Positions 1 through 7,779 of a stretch of 64,000 nucleotides of DNA are shown here, in pieces. Position 1 is the first letter of the stretch; each line of letters opens with the position of its first letter. The notes beneath the pieces are model-generated. The model saw only the letters and a program-made list of their open reading frames with translations, did not search any database and had not been told where the DNA came from. Origin of the DNA: Caproicibacter sp002399225 (GTDB lineage Bacteria > Bacillota > Clostridia > Oscillospirales > Acutalibacteraceae). The stretch lies in NCBI GenBank assembly GCA_036756705.1, contig DAIOKN010000004.1:52477-116476 (forward strand), in the 5' to 3' direction. The translations under genes were made by a program, and so were the position numbers.

Positions 1-176
1 AGACGGGATATGAAGTCAAGGCGCTCGAATATGCCGCTGACCTGGTTGCCCAGGGCCTTCGCTGTGAAACCAGCGTGCTTGAAACGCAGGACGGCGCGGT
101 TGCTTATGCTCAGTCGAGCGGGATCAAGCGGATTGACTTTGTCGGCGAGACCGTGAAAACGGTCAATTTGATTTGA
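1..176 (+). CDS. hisZ: ATP phosphoribosyltransferase regulatory subunit HisZ, C-terminal end (partial)
   Basis: Only the last 57 codons are present; the gene begins before the window. The open frame runs from base 3 to a TGA at 174-176 and reads as the end of a histidyl-tRNA synthetase-like protein (LEYADLVAQGLRCET, then a closing VKTVNLI). HisZ is a catalytically dead HisRS paralogue that activates short-form HisG. The identification rests on this weak C-terminal similarity plus position: a short HisG follows directly and needs HisZ. The stop lies just before the hisG start, so the two are probably co-translated. Confidence 0.75.
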   Translation, partial: TGYEVKALEYAADLVAQGLRCETSVLETQDGAVAYAQSSGIKRIDFVGETVKTVNLI

Positions 177-187
177 GGCGGATGAAA

Positions 188-853
188 ATGAAACCACTGA
201 GAATCGCCCTGACAAAGGGCAGACTGGAAAACAAAGCGGTCGATCTGTTTAGTCGGATTGGATATGACTGCTCCGCCGTACGGGAAAAGGGAAGGAAACT
301 GATCCTTCCGATGGGGGACTCGATAGAACTGGTCCTTGCGAAGGCGGCGGATGTCATCACTTATGTGGAGTACGGCGTCTGCGACCTCGGCGTGGTCGGC
401 AAGGACACCATTCTGGAAAAAGGCGGAAGCTATTATGAAGTCTTGGATCTTGGGTTCGGCAAATGCCGGTTTGCCCTGGCGGGACCGAAAGAAGCGGCTG
501 ATTTTTTCAGCGGGTACTCCGTAAAAACTGTCGCGACGAAGTATCCGCGCTTTGCGGCAAATTACTTTGAAAACAAGGCGATGGACGTCCGAATCATCAA
601 AATTGAGGGCTCTGTCGAACTGGCCCCGCTTCTCGGCCTTTCCGATGCAATCGTCGACCTGGTGGAAACGGGGACTACACTGAAAGAAAACGGACTGCGG
701 GTGATCGAACCGATCTGCGAAGTTTCCGCCCGGCTGATTGTCAATGCGGCGAGCATGAAACTTCGAAAAGCGGAAATTGAAACTCTGACCGGCCGGATGG
801 AACGCTGCGTCCGGAAGTCTTCGTCGAACGGAAAGGAGAAAAGCGCATGCTGA
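188..853 (+). CDS. hisG: ATP phosphoribosyltransferase, short form (HisG-S)
   Basis: Catalyses the first step of histidine synthesis, joining PRPP and ATP to give phosphoribosyl-ATP. The 221-residue protein has the HisG opening (MKPLRIALTKGRLENKAV) and the PRPP-binding loop DLVETGTTLKENGL at about residues 157-170. It lacks the C-terminal ACT-like regulatory domain of long HisG, so it should work with HisZ, whose end lies just upstream. In-frame starts at TTG 173, ATG 182 and ATG 188 are possible. ATG 188 is chosen because GAGG at 175-178 gives it a 9-nt spacer, against only 3 nt for ATG 182. The end overlaps hisD by 7 nt. Confidence 0.95.
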   Translation: MKPLRIALTKGRLENKAVDLFSRIGYDCSAVREKGRKLILPMGDSIELVLAKAADVITYVEYGVCDLGVVGKDTILEKGGSYYEVLDLGFGKCRFALAGPKEAADFFSGYSVKTVATKYPRFAANYFENKAMDVRIIKIEGSVELAPLLGLSDAIVDLVETGTTLKENGLRVIEPICEVSARLIVNAASMKLRKAEIETLTGRMERCVRKSSSNGKEKSAC

Positions 854-2136
854 AACTTCTGGATGCAAGTGGGGAAGTCGGAAAAAAGCTGATTTCTCAG
901 CTTAAGCTGCGTTCCAACAAATCAAATCCTGCCATCGAGCAGACCGTTGCTGAAATCATCGAGGCTGTCCGGGAGCACGGTGATGCGGCGGTGCGCGATT
1001 ATACCATGCGCTTTGACGGAGCTCTGCCCTCGCCGCCCCAGCTGAGCAGAAAAGACATGGAAGCCGCTGTAAAGGCGTGTGACCCCGCCTTTCTTGCGGC
1101 GCTCGACCGCGCTTCGAAAAATATCCGGGACTTTCATGAGAGACAGAAGCAGCAGAGCTGGTTTACGACGGGGCCGGACGGCGTCGTCATGGGGCAGCGG
1201 ATCCGCGGGCTTGCGCGCGTCGGAGTCTATGTTCCCGGCGGGACGGCGGCCTATCCGTCTTCCGTGCTGATGAACGTGATCCCGGCGAAGATCGCCGGCG
1301 TGCACGAGATTGTGATGGCAACGCCACCGGGCAAAGACGGCAAACCAAACCCGGAAATTCTCACCGCCGCTTTTCTATCCGGCGTGGACCGCGTCTTTCA
1401 GGTCGGAGGGGCGCAAGCGATCGCTTCCTTGGCGTTCGGGACCGAATCAATCCCAAGAGTCGACAAGATCGTCGGGCCGGGAAACATCTATGTCGCGACG
1501 GCCAAGAAACAGCTTTATGGAACCGTGGGGATCGACATGGTGGCCGGTCCGAGCGAGATCCTGATCCTTGCGGATGAAACTGCAAACCCGGTCTTTTTGG
1601 CGGCGGATCTGATGTCTCAGGCGGAGCACGATGTTTTAGCTTCCGCAATTCTTCTGACAACTTCCCGCGAAATCGCCGAAAAGACGGCGGCGGAAGTTTC
1701 ACGGCAGATTCTAACTCTGCCCCGCCGGGAGATCATCGAACGGTCCCTGACGGATTATGGGGCGGCCGTGGTCTGTGAAAGCATGGAGGAGGCCGTTTCC
1801 TTTGCGAACGAGCTTGCGCCGGAGCATCTGGAACTCTGTGTTTCCAGTCCGATGGACTATCTCGGGAAAATCGACAACGCCGGTTCGGTCTTTCTCGGTG
1901 AATATTCTCCGGAGCCGCTCGGCGATTATTTTGCCGGGCCGAATCATGTGCTGCCGACCAGCGGAACCGCGCGTTTTTTCTCTCCGCTTTCCGTGGACAG
2001 TTTCGTGAAAAAGTCAAGCTTTCTGTATTACACCAAACAGGCTTTGGAACCGGCGGCAAAGGATATTGTGACGCTTGCGAGGGCGGAGGGCCTGACAGCG
2101 CATGCCAACTCCATTTGTGTGAGGGGATTTTCATGA
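847..2136 (+). CDS. hisD: Histidinol dehydrogenase
   Basis: Performs the last two oxidations of the pathway, L-histidinol to L-histidine, with NAD and a zinc ion. At 429 residues it has the normal family length. Visible signatures are VGVYVPGGTAAYPSSVLM, the GPSEILILADE segment, SQAEHD with Gln and His zinc ligands, and AGPNHVLPTSGTARF near the C-terminus. The ATG at 847 follows an AAGGAG site and overlaps the end of hisG; the end overlaps hisC by 4 nt (ATGA). This implies translational coupling within the his operon. Confidence 0.97.
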   Translation: MLKLLDASGEVGKKLISQLKLRSNKSNPAIEQTVAEIIEAVREHGDAAVRDYTMRFDGALPSPPQLSRKDMEAAVKACDPAFLAALDRASKNIRDFHERQKQQSWFTTGPDGVVMGQRIRGLARVGVYVPGGTAAYPSSVLMNVIPAKIAGVHEIVMATPPGKDGKPNPEILTAAFLSGVDRVFQVGGAQAIASLAFGTESIPRVDKIVGPGNIYVATAKKQLYGTVGIDMVAGPSEILILADETANPVFLAADLMSQAEHDVLASAILLTTSREIAEKTAAEVSRQILTLPRREIIERSLTDYGAAVVCESMEEAVSFANELAPEHLELCVSSPMDYLGKIDNAGSVFLGEYSPEPLGDYFAGPNHVLPTSGTARFFSPLSVDSFVKKSSFLYYTKQALEPAAKDIVTLARAEGLTAHANSICVRGFS

Positions 2137-3182
2137 AATATTGTCTGAATTCGAAAATCAAAAGCCTTGAGCCTTATGAACCGACAGTAGGAGAGTATCC
2201 GATCCGACTGGATGCAAATGAATCATTTCTCCGGCCAACCGACGAAATTCTTGCCAAAATCCGGGATGCTGCTGGCAGTGTCATCTTCAATCGCTATCCC
2301 GATCCCTATGCGAAGGAACTTTGCGGCTGTTTTGCTGATTTTTACGGGGTGAATCCAGCCGTGGTTACGGCAGGAAACGGCTCCGATGAGCTGATTTCCG
2401 TGCTTCTCAACACTTTTGTGATGAAAGGCGAACCCATCCTAACGTTGGTTCCGGACTTTTCCATATACCGCTTTTATGGCCATCTGGGGGAAGCGGAGTG
2501 CCTGGAATACAAGGAAGATCCGGATTTTTCCATCAATGTAGACGATCTGATTTCACAAATCAGAAAATCCGGCGTAAGGCTGCTGGTTTTTTCAAACCCC
2601 TGCAATCCTACCGGCCGGGGTCTCGGAAGGGAAGAAGTCCGGAAACTGATTCGCAGCGTTGATGCGCTTGTCGTTCTGGATGAAGCCTATATGGACTTTT
2701 GGGATCAGTCTCTGCTCCGGGAAACGGAACAATTCGAGAACCTGATTGTCCTGCGCACCTGCTCCAAAGTCTTCGGAATGGCGGCAATCCGCCTGGGATT
2801 TGCTGTTTCGAACCCGGCTCTTACCCGTGCACTCCGCGCCGTGAAATCGCCCTACAACGTCAATGCATGCACTCAGAAGATCGGTTCCGTCATTCTGCGG
2901 GAAAAGGACTGGGTCCGTTCGGGGCTTACAAAGATCAAATCGTCTCAAAAAGAGCTCTTTTCCATGCTGAAGACGATGGAACGCGCTCACGGCGGCAAAA
3001 TTCAGGTCTATGACAGCGTGACAAATTTCACTCTGGTCCGTATGGATGAAAACAGCCGCGTCTTTGAAGAGTTGAAAAAAGCGGGGATTGTTATCCGGAA
3101 TCTGGGGGATTTTCTCCGGATCACGGCGGGAACCCGGGAAGAAAATCTGGCGCTTGTCCGCGAACTGGAAAAAATATTGTAA
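2133..3182 (+). CDS. hisC: Histidinol-phosphate aminotransferase
   Basis: PLP-dependent class I/II aminotransferase making histidinol phosphate from imidazole acetol-phosphate. The 349-residue protein shows the PLP site SKVFGMAAIRLGF with Lys at about 212, the cofactor Asp in VLDEAY near 183, and the FSNPCNPTG motif at about 153-161. ATG 2133 is chosen because GAGGGG lies upstream with good spacing and the start forms an ATGA overlap with hisD. The longer frame from 2115 would add six unlikely residues. Confidence 0.95.
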   Translation: MKYCLNSKIKSLEPYEPTVGEYPIRLDANESFLRPTDEILAKIRDAAGSVIFNRYPDPYAKELCGCFADFYGVNPAVVTAGNGSDELISVLLNTFVMKGEPILTLVPDFSIYRFYGHLGEAECLEYKEDPDFSINVDDLISQIRKSGVRLLVFSNPCNPTGRGLGREEVRKLIRSVDALVVLDEAYMDFWDQSLLRETEQFENLIVLRTCSKVFGMAAIRLGFAVSNPALTRALRAVKSPYNVNACTQKIGSVILREKDWVRSGLTKIKSSQKELFSMLKTMERAHGGKIQVYDSVTNFTLVRMDENSRVFEELKKAGIVIRNLGDFLRITAGTREENLALVRELEKIL

Positions 3183-3204
3183 AAGGAAGGAAGGAGGCGG
3201 CGTT

Positions 3205-3780
3205 GTGAGAATTGCAAAACAGGTGAGAAAGACCAAAGAAACAACCTGTTCCATCCAACTGAATCTGGACGGCGGAGACATAGAAATCTGTACGGGAATC
3301 GGCTTCTTTGACCATATGCTGCATTCTTTCGCCGTTCATGGCGGCTTCGGCCTGAAGGTTTCGACTTCCGGCGATCTGCAGGTCGACGGACACCATACGG
3401 TGGAAGATACCGGTATTGTGCTGGGGAAAACGTTTGCGGTGACACTTGGGAACCGCTCCGGCATCGCGCGCTTCGGTTTCTCTGCCATTCCGATGGATGA
3501 AGCGCTTGCCTGCGCTGTCATCGATATCAGCGGACGTCCTTTTCTCGTTTTTCATGCCCATTTTTGCCAGGAGCGGATCGGCGATTACGATTCCTGCCTG
3601 ACGGAAGAATTCTTCCGGGCGTTTGCCTTCAATGCGGGGATCACCCTTCACGCCGAAGTGAAATATGGGACGAACGCCCACCATCAGACGGAAGCGCTGT
3701 TCAAAGCGGTCGGACACGCGATGCGGCAGGCGGTGAACCCTGCCGGAAGCGGACCGCTTTCCACCAAGGGAATTTTATAA
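3205..3780 (+). CDS. hisB: Imidazoleglycerol-phosphate dehydratase
   Basis: Monofunctional IGP dehydratase of 191 residues, the usual length when no phosphatase domain is fused. Both manganese-binding His clusters are visible: HHTVED at about 63-68 and NAHHQTEALFKA near 158-169, with DHMLH near the N-terminus. The start is GTG 3205 (VRIAKQVRKT), preceded by AAGGAAGGAGGCGG. The reading frame is open further upstream into hisC, but nothing there looks like HisB. It ends 17 nt before the apparent hisA start. Confidence 0.95.
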   Translation: MRIAKQVRKTKETTCSIQLNLDGGDIEICTGIGFFDHMLHSFAVHGGFGLKVSTSGDLQVDGHHTVEDTGIVLGKTFAVTLGNRSGIARFGFSAIPMDEALACAVIDISGRPFLVFHAHFCQERIGDYDSCLTEEFFRAFAFNAGITLHAEVKYGTNAHHQTEALFKAVGHAMRQAVNPAGSGPLSTKGIL

Positions 3781-3797
3781 AATCGGGAGGGATTGCC

Positions 3798-4541
3798 ACG
3801 ATACTGCTGCCGGCGATTGATTTGAAAGGCGGCCAGTGTGTCCGCCTGATAAAGGGAGATTACAAGACGGCCCGCCGCGTTGCGGACGATGCGGTGGGAA
3901 CCGCATGCTCTTTTCGAAAAACCGGAGCCGAATGGCTCCATATAGTCGATTTGGACGGAGCGAAAGCAGGCAGACCAATTCATTCGGATCTGATATTCCG
4001 CATCCGGAAAGAATCCGGGCTTCGGGTGGAAGCCGGAGGCGGAATCCGAGACATGGAGACCATTCGCTTTTATCTGGACCATGGAATTTCCCGGGTAATT
4101 CTCGGTACGGCTGCAATCGGTCATCCGGAGCTGGTCGCTTCCGCCGTCAGGCAATATGGGGAAAAAATTGCCGTGGGCATTGATGCGCGGGACGGGATAG
4201 CCGCCCGCCAGGGCTGGACGGAAACAGCCTTTGTCAATTATCTCAGTCTTGCAAAGCAAATGGAACGCTTAGATGTAAAGTATCTTATCTTTACAGATAT
4301 TGCACGGGACGGAACCTTAGCCGGACCAAACCTGGAAATGCTGAAATGCCTGCAAAGCAGCGTTTCTTGTAATATCATTGCAAGCGGCGGCGTCAGAGGG
4401 ATGAAAGATCTTTCCGATCTTTCTGCGCTGGGCCTCTATGGGGCTATTTGCGGCAAATCGCTTTATGCAGGGACACTTAACTTGAAAGCTGCGATTGCCT
4501 TTTGTACCGGCGGCAGCGCGAAGGAGGAGTTGGCGCCATGA
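3798..4541 (+). CDS. hisA: ProFAR isomerase HisA, with a non-canonical start codon
   Basis: TIM-barrel isomerase converting ProFAR to PRFAR. The frame carries ILLPAIDLKGGQCVRL at the N-terminus, VEAGGGIR, FTDIARDGTL with the second catalytic Asp, and ASGGVRGMKDL, so family and length (about 247 residues) are clear. The start is odd: no ATG, GTG or TTG lies near the conserved N-terminus. GGGAGG at 3785-3790 has ideal spacing to ACG 3798, the position where an ATG is expected before ATA-CTG-CTG. ATA 3801 or ATT 3792 are the alternatives. A single-base sequencing error (ATG read as ACG) or a mutated start would both explain this. The end overlaps hisI by 4 nt. Confidence 0.9.
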   Translation, partial: TILLPAIDLKGGQCVRLIKGDYKTARRVADDAVGTACSFRKTGAEWLHIVDLDGAKAGRPIHSDLIFRIRKESGLRVEAGGGIRDMETIRFYLDHGISRVILGTAAIGHPELVASAVRQYGEKIAVGIDARDGIAARQGWTETAFVNYLSLAKQMERLDVKYLIFTDIARDGTLAGPNLEMLKCLQSSVSCNIIASGGVRGMKDLSDLSALGLYGAICGKSLYAGTLNLKAAIAFCTGGSAKEELAP

Positions 4542-4897
4542 ATCTCTATCACCAGAAAATCAGGGAAGAATGGATTGAACCTTTTTTCCAGAAATCAGAT
4601 CTTCTCCCCACTGTTGTTCAGGAGGCCGGAACGGGAGAGGTTCTGATGCTGGCCTATATGAACCGGGAATCCATGCGCAAGACGCTGGAAACGGGATACA
4701 CCTGGTTTTACAGCCGTTCCCGCAAAGAACTTTGGAACAAAGGGGCCACTTCCGGCCATGTGCAGAAAGTGGTGCGCATCGTGGGGGACTGTGACAGTGA
4801 CACCCTGTTGCTTCAGGTCTATCAGACCGGCGCGGCATGCCATACCGGCTCGCACAGCTGCTTCTTTCATGAGATTTGGAGGGATACCGATGAGTGA
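4538..4897 (+). CDS. hisI: Phosphoribosyl-AMP cyclohydrolase
   Basis: Hydrolyses phosphoribosyl-AMP in the third step of histidine synthesis. The 119-residue protein has the family core: VLMLAYMNRES, TWFYSRSRKELWNKGATSGH, then the metal-binding CDSDTLLLQV and CHTGSHSCFF near the C-terminus. ATG 4538 lies 8-10 nt after AAGGAGGAG and overlaps the hisA stop as ATGA. It is a separate gene, not fused to hisE, and overlaps hisE by 8 nt. Confidence 0.95.
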   Translation: MNLYHQKIREEWIEPFFQKSDLLPTVVQEAGTGEVLMLAYMNRESMRKTLETGYTWFYSRSRKELWNKGATSGHVQKVVRIVGDCDSDTLLLQVYQTGAACHTGSHSCFFHEIWRDTDE

Positions 4898-5216
4898 TGT
4901 TTTGCAGAGCCTGTATTGCACCGTTTTGAGCCGCAGAGCGGAGCACCGGGAGGGTTCCTACACTTGTTATCTGTTTGAACAAGGTCTGGATAAAATTTTG
5001 AAAAAATGCGGGGAAGAGTGCAGCGAGGTGATCATCGCCGCAAAAAACAGAAAGAATGACAACACTGTTGCGGAAATTTCGGACTTGCTTTATCATCTGA
5101 CCGTATTGATGGTTTCAGAAGGAATTTCTCCGGAACAAGTGGAGGCGGAATTGGAAAAACGAAGGGAAAAGACGGGAAACCTGAAAAAATTTCATCAAGT
5201 TGACCATAACACGTAA
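4890..5216 (+). CDS. hisE: Phosphoribosyl-ATP pyrophosphatase
   Basis: Removes pyrophosphate from phosphoribosyl-ATP in the second step of the pathway. The 108-residue all-alpha MazG-like fold is recognised by GSYTCYLFEQGLDKILKKCGEECSEVIIAAKN with the acidic EExxE metal-binding motif, then EISDLLYHLTVLM. ATG 4890 sits inside the end of hisI after GGAGGG. This is the last gene of the his operon; a hairpin follows directly after its stop. Confidence 0.95.
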   Translation: MSDVLQSLYCTVLSRRAEHREGSYTCYLFEQGLDKILKKCGEECSEVIIAAKNRKNDNTVAEISDLLYHLTVLMVSEGISPEQVEAELEKRREKTGNLKKFHQVDHNT

Positions 5217-5252
5217 AAAAATGCCGCTCGGTTTTTCCTTACCGAGCGGCAT
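5214..5252 (-). terminator. Bidirectional intrinsic terminator between hisE and the PQ-loop gene
   Basis: A perfect 12-bp stem (ATGCCGCTCGGT at 5221-5232 with ACCGAGCGGCAT at 5241-5252) has an 8-nt loop. Seven A residues at 5214-5220 become a T run on the minus strand, so it is strongest for the minus-strand gene ending at 5266. The hairpin can also stop hisE transcription. Confidence 0.85.
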
Positions 5253-5265
5253 TCTGCGGTTCTTA

Positions 5266-5613
5266 TTATTCTTTCTCGTCTTCTATTAAAATGGTTTCTT
5301 CTGACACTACCATTTCATCTTCACGTTCCCGGTCGAGCTTAGCGTTCCGGAAATACAGCGACATATCAATCGTGATCTCAACCAGGTTCAGCAAATAGAA
5401 AAATCCTCCAAGATAAAAGAGAAGAGTGATTGGTTCACCTGAAGAATATTGTAGGATTTTCCGAATAATTCCGAAGATGTAGCCGATCCACAGGAAAACT
5501 TCAAAAAACAGACTTTTTCCTTTTGCAGTTCTGGATACATAAGAACGATAGATCGAAATGGGCCAGGAAAGACCGAAACATAAAATCATAGCTGCTTCCA
5601 GTAAATCGAACAT
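5266..5613 (-). CDS. Small PQ-loop/SemiSWEET-like membrane protein
   Basis: A 115-residue protein with three hydrophobic segments: an N-terminal helix (LLEAAMILCFGLSWPISI), a middle one (FFEVFLWIGYIFGII) and a third (ITLLFYLGGFFYLLNLVEITID), then an acidic tail. The WPISIYRSYVSRTAKGKSL segment resembles the PQ-loop motif (P-x-x-x-x-x-R-S/K-G-x-S) of SemiSWEET and related transporters, but the canonical Gln is replaced. ATG 5613 is chosen for its AAGGAG site with 9-nt spacing; the longer frame to 5664 lacks one. It is divergent from a LysR regulator. Solute transport is an inference; the substrate is unknown. Confidence 0.7.
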   Translation of the reverse strand: MFDLLEAAMILCFGLSWPISIYRSYVSRTAKGKSLFFEVFLWIGYIFGIIRKILQYSSGEPITLLFYLGGFFYLLNLVEITIDMSLYFRNAKLDREREDEMVVSEETILIEDEKE

Positions 5614-5679
5614 TGGCAGGAACTCCTTGATTAGAAAATATTGTTTGCAATGATTAGATTGCATTTTACTACATTTTTT

Positions 5680-5708
5680 ATTATACTAGAAGCAGGTCTA
5701 TTCGTAAA
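5680..5708 (-). promoter_or_regulatory. SigA-type promoter of the PQ-loop gene
   Basis: On the minus strand TTTACG (5708-5703) and TATAAT (5685-5680) are separated by 17 nt. They lie about 67-95 nt upstream of the ATG at 5613. The -10 is perfect and the -35 weak, as expected for an activator-dependent promoter. Confidence 0.6.
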
Positions 5709-5724
5709 ATAAAAAAATCACATT

Positions 5725-5734
5725 ATATTAATAT
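5725..5734. promoter_or_regulatory. Candidate LysR-type operator in the divergent promoter region
   Basis: ATATTAATAT is a perfect 10-nt palindrome 17 nt upstream of the -35 of the minus-strand promoter and 22 nt before the LysR start. This is the expected place for a LysR activator box. It is A/T-only sequence, so chance occurrence is possible. Confidence 0.35.
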
Positions 5735-5755
5735 CAAAATTGTATGGGAACCAGT

Positions 5756-6643
5756 ATGAATGCTAATTTCGAATCTTATAAAATATTTTATTATGTTGCA
5801 AAATACAGGAATTTCACCTTAGCGGCACGGGCTCTTTCCACCAGCCAGCCCTCTGTTACGCGCTACATCAAAGGGTTGGAGAATAATTTGGGGTGCCGTC
5901 TGTTTATTCGCTCTACCAAAGGAGTTTCGCTTACTCCGGAAGGAAAAACATTGTGTCGGCATGTTGTTCCGGCTTGTGAGCTGATTTTTAAAGGGGAAGA
6001 AACCCTCTGCAATTCTTTAAGCCTGCAAAGCGGTTCGGTTTACATTGGCGCGACGGAAACAGCGATTCACTGCTTCCTATTGAGCAAGCTGGAAAAATTT
6101 CACTGCGCCTATCCGCATGTCGGGATCAAAATTACAAATGCCACCACGCGGCCGATCCTGAGTGATCTGAAAAGTGGGAAAATCGACCTTGCCGTAGTCG
6201 CCACTCCAGTGCAGACGGATGGTCATATGAAACTGACCCGGCTCAAGAAATTCCGCGATATTCTGATTGGGGGGCCAAAACTGCTTGGGTCGGATACCAA
6301 GCGGCTGAAACTGCGCGACTTGAATCAATATCCTCTGGTCTGCCTTTCCGAATCGACGGTGACCTATCAGTTTTATTCGGAACTATTCCTCCGGAATGGC
6401 ATTCCATTTCAGCCGGATATCGAGCTTGCAACAGCCGACCTTCTTCTGCCGATCATTCAAAAAAACCTCGGCGTTGGGTTTGTCCCGGAAAAATTCGCTG
6501 TTGGTGCCGTTGAACGCGGTGAGGTGATCCGGATCGAACTGGAAGAGCAGATCCCGCAAAGGTATATCTGCATGGTCCGCAATCGGCAAAATCCGCTGAG
6601 CGCTGCCGCAAGGCAAATGGTCAAAATTCTTGCGGAAGAATAA
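5756..6643 (+). CDS. LysR-family transcriptional regulator
   Basis: A 295-residue regulator with an N-terminal winged helix-turn-helix (FYYVAKYRNFTLAARALSTSQPSVTRYIKGLENNLGCRLF at about 10-48, then RSTKGVSLTPEG) and a periplasmic-binding-protein-like effector domain to the C-terminus. ATG 5756 is preferred over ATG 5744 because GGGAA lies upstream. It is divergent from the PQ-loop-like membrane protein, the usual arrangement when a LysR protein controls the divergent gene. The effector cannot be read from the sequence. Confidence 0.9.
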   Translation: MNANFESYKIFYYVAKYRNFTLAARALSTSQPSVTRYIKGLENNLGCRLFIRSTKGVSLTPEGKTLCRHVVPACELIFKGEETLCNSLSLQSGSVYIGATETAIHCFLLSKLEKFHCAYPHVGIKITNATTRPILSDLKSGKIDLAVVATPVQTDGHMKLTRLKKFRDILIGGPKLLGSDTKRLKLRDLNQYPLVCLSESTVTYQFYSELFLRNGIPFQPDIELATADLLLPIIQKNLGVGFVPEKFAVGAVERGEVIRIELEEQIPQRYICMVRNRQNPLSAAARQMVKILAEE

Positions 6644-6675
6644 CGGTGCCAGATCTCTGGTTTTTAAACTGCTTT

Positions 6676-7635
6676 TCAGGGGAAGCGGTAAAACTCTTTT
6701 AGAAACCAGATGTTTTTCGCCTCGATTTCTCTTCCGTTCAGGTAGTCAAGCATCCCGGCACCGGAAGTAAACCGGAATTTCAGCTTATATGAATAAAGCG
6801 CCTGATAGGGAAACCCGGAGGCTTTCTTCAGAACATTGCTCCCGTATTTTCCGTCACCGGCCAGCGGGTGACCGATGGAAGCCAAATGGGCGCGGATCTG
6901 ATGCGTCCGGCCTGTCAGCAGTTCCACTTCCAGCAGACTGTATGCCTTTCGTTCGGCCAGTACCCGGTACCGGGTGCTGATTTGCCGTGCGCCTTGCACC
7001 GGTTTGCCGGAAATATACACCCTGTTTTGTCTCTCATTCTTCTGAAGATACCCCTCCAGTGTGGCTTCCTTCTTTTCCGGGACGCCGCAGACAACGCAGA
7101 GGTAAAGCTTTTGTAGTTCCCGCCGCTTCACTTTTTCATTCATGATCCGCAGTGTTTCTGCATTTTTTGCCGCCAGAACCAGTCCGCCCGTGTTGCGGTC
7201 AATCCGGTTAATCAGGGCTGGGGCAAACGAGTTTTCCTCTTCGGGCCGATATTCTCCCTTGTCGTACAGGTAATGCTGAACCCTTGCAATCAGTGAATCA
7301 AAGTGGTAAGTCTCATCCGGATGAACAATCAAGCCGGGCTGTTTGTCCAACACCAGCAGATTGTCATCTTCATAGGCGATATTCAGCCGGGCCGGCGCTT
7401 TTAAAAAATCGTACTGCTTTGGCTCTGTTTGAAAAAATTCGTCTTTCAGATACATAGAAAGCACGTCGCTTTCGGTTAGGCGGTCAGAGATTTTGCACCG
7501 CTTTCCATTGAGCTTGATGTCCTTTTTCCGGATGCTTTTGTACAACATGGACTGTGGAAGGTTGGGGTACGATTTTATCAAAAATTTATCAAGACGCTGT
7601 CCCGCGTCGTTTGCGCCGATGACCACTGTTTTCAT
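6676..7635 (-). CDS. RluA-family pseudouridine synthase
   Basis: Isomerises uridine to pseudouridine in rRNA or tRNA. The 319-residue protein has an N-terminal S4 RNA-binding domain (QRLDKFLIKSYPNLPQSMLYKSIRKKDIKLNGKR) and the RluA catalytic segment NRIDRNTGGLVLAAKN, with catalytic Asp in RIDRNTGG at about residue 146. LLTGRTHQIRAHLASIGHPLAGDGKYG is a further family signature. It is closest in type to RluC/RluD, but the target nucleotide cannot be assigned. A TATAAT on the minus strand at 7681-7676 may be its -10. It is divergent from pyrE. Confidence 0.92.
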   Translation of the reverse strand: MKTVVIGANDAGQRLDKFLIKSYPNLPQSMLYKSIRKKDIKLNGKRCKISDRLTESDVLSMYLKDEFFQTEPKQYDFLKAPARLNIAYEDDNLLVLDKQPGLIVHPDETYHFDSLIARVQHYLYDKGEYRPEEENSFAPALINRIDRNTGGLVLAAKNAETLRIMNEKVKRRELQKLYLCVVCGVPEKKEATLEGYLQKNERQNRVYISGKPVQGARQISTRYRVLAERKAYSLLEVELLTGRTHQIRAHLASIGHPLAGDGKYGSNVLKKASGFPYQALYSYKLKFRFTSGAGMLDYLNGREIEAKNIWFLKEFYRFP

Positions 7636-7715
7636 GATGAATAATTACTCCCGTATAAAATTGCTTTTTGGATCGATTATAGCATGAATTAGGACTTTCG
7701 AAAAGCGGAAAAGGC

Positions 7716-7744
7716 TTTTCAAAAAAAATAATTTAGTATATAAT
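7716..7744 (+). promoter_or_regulatory. Promoter of the pyrE-radC-uvrB-uvrA block
   Basis: TTTTCA (7716-7721) and TATAAT (7739-7744) are 17 nt apart, 36 nt before the pyrE ATG, in an A/T-rich stretch. The -35 is imperfect. No attenuator or PyrR-like hairpin is apparent in the short leader. Confidence 0.55.
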
Positions 7745-7779
7745 AAAAAAAACTTGCAAAAGACAAAGGAGATTCTTAC

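Noticed and set aside
3564..3797. A long N-terminal extension of HisA overlapping hisB
   Set aside because: The residues before ILLPAID are an out-of-frame reading of hisB and bear no HisA similarity.
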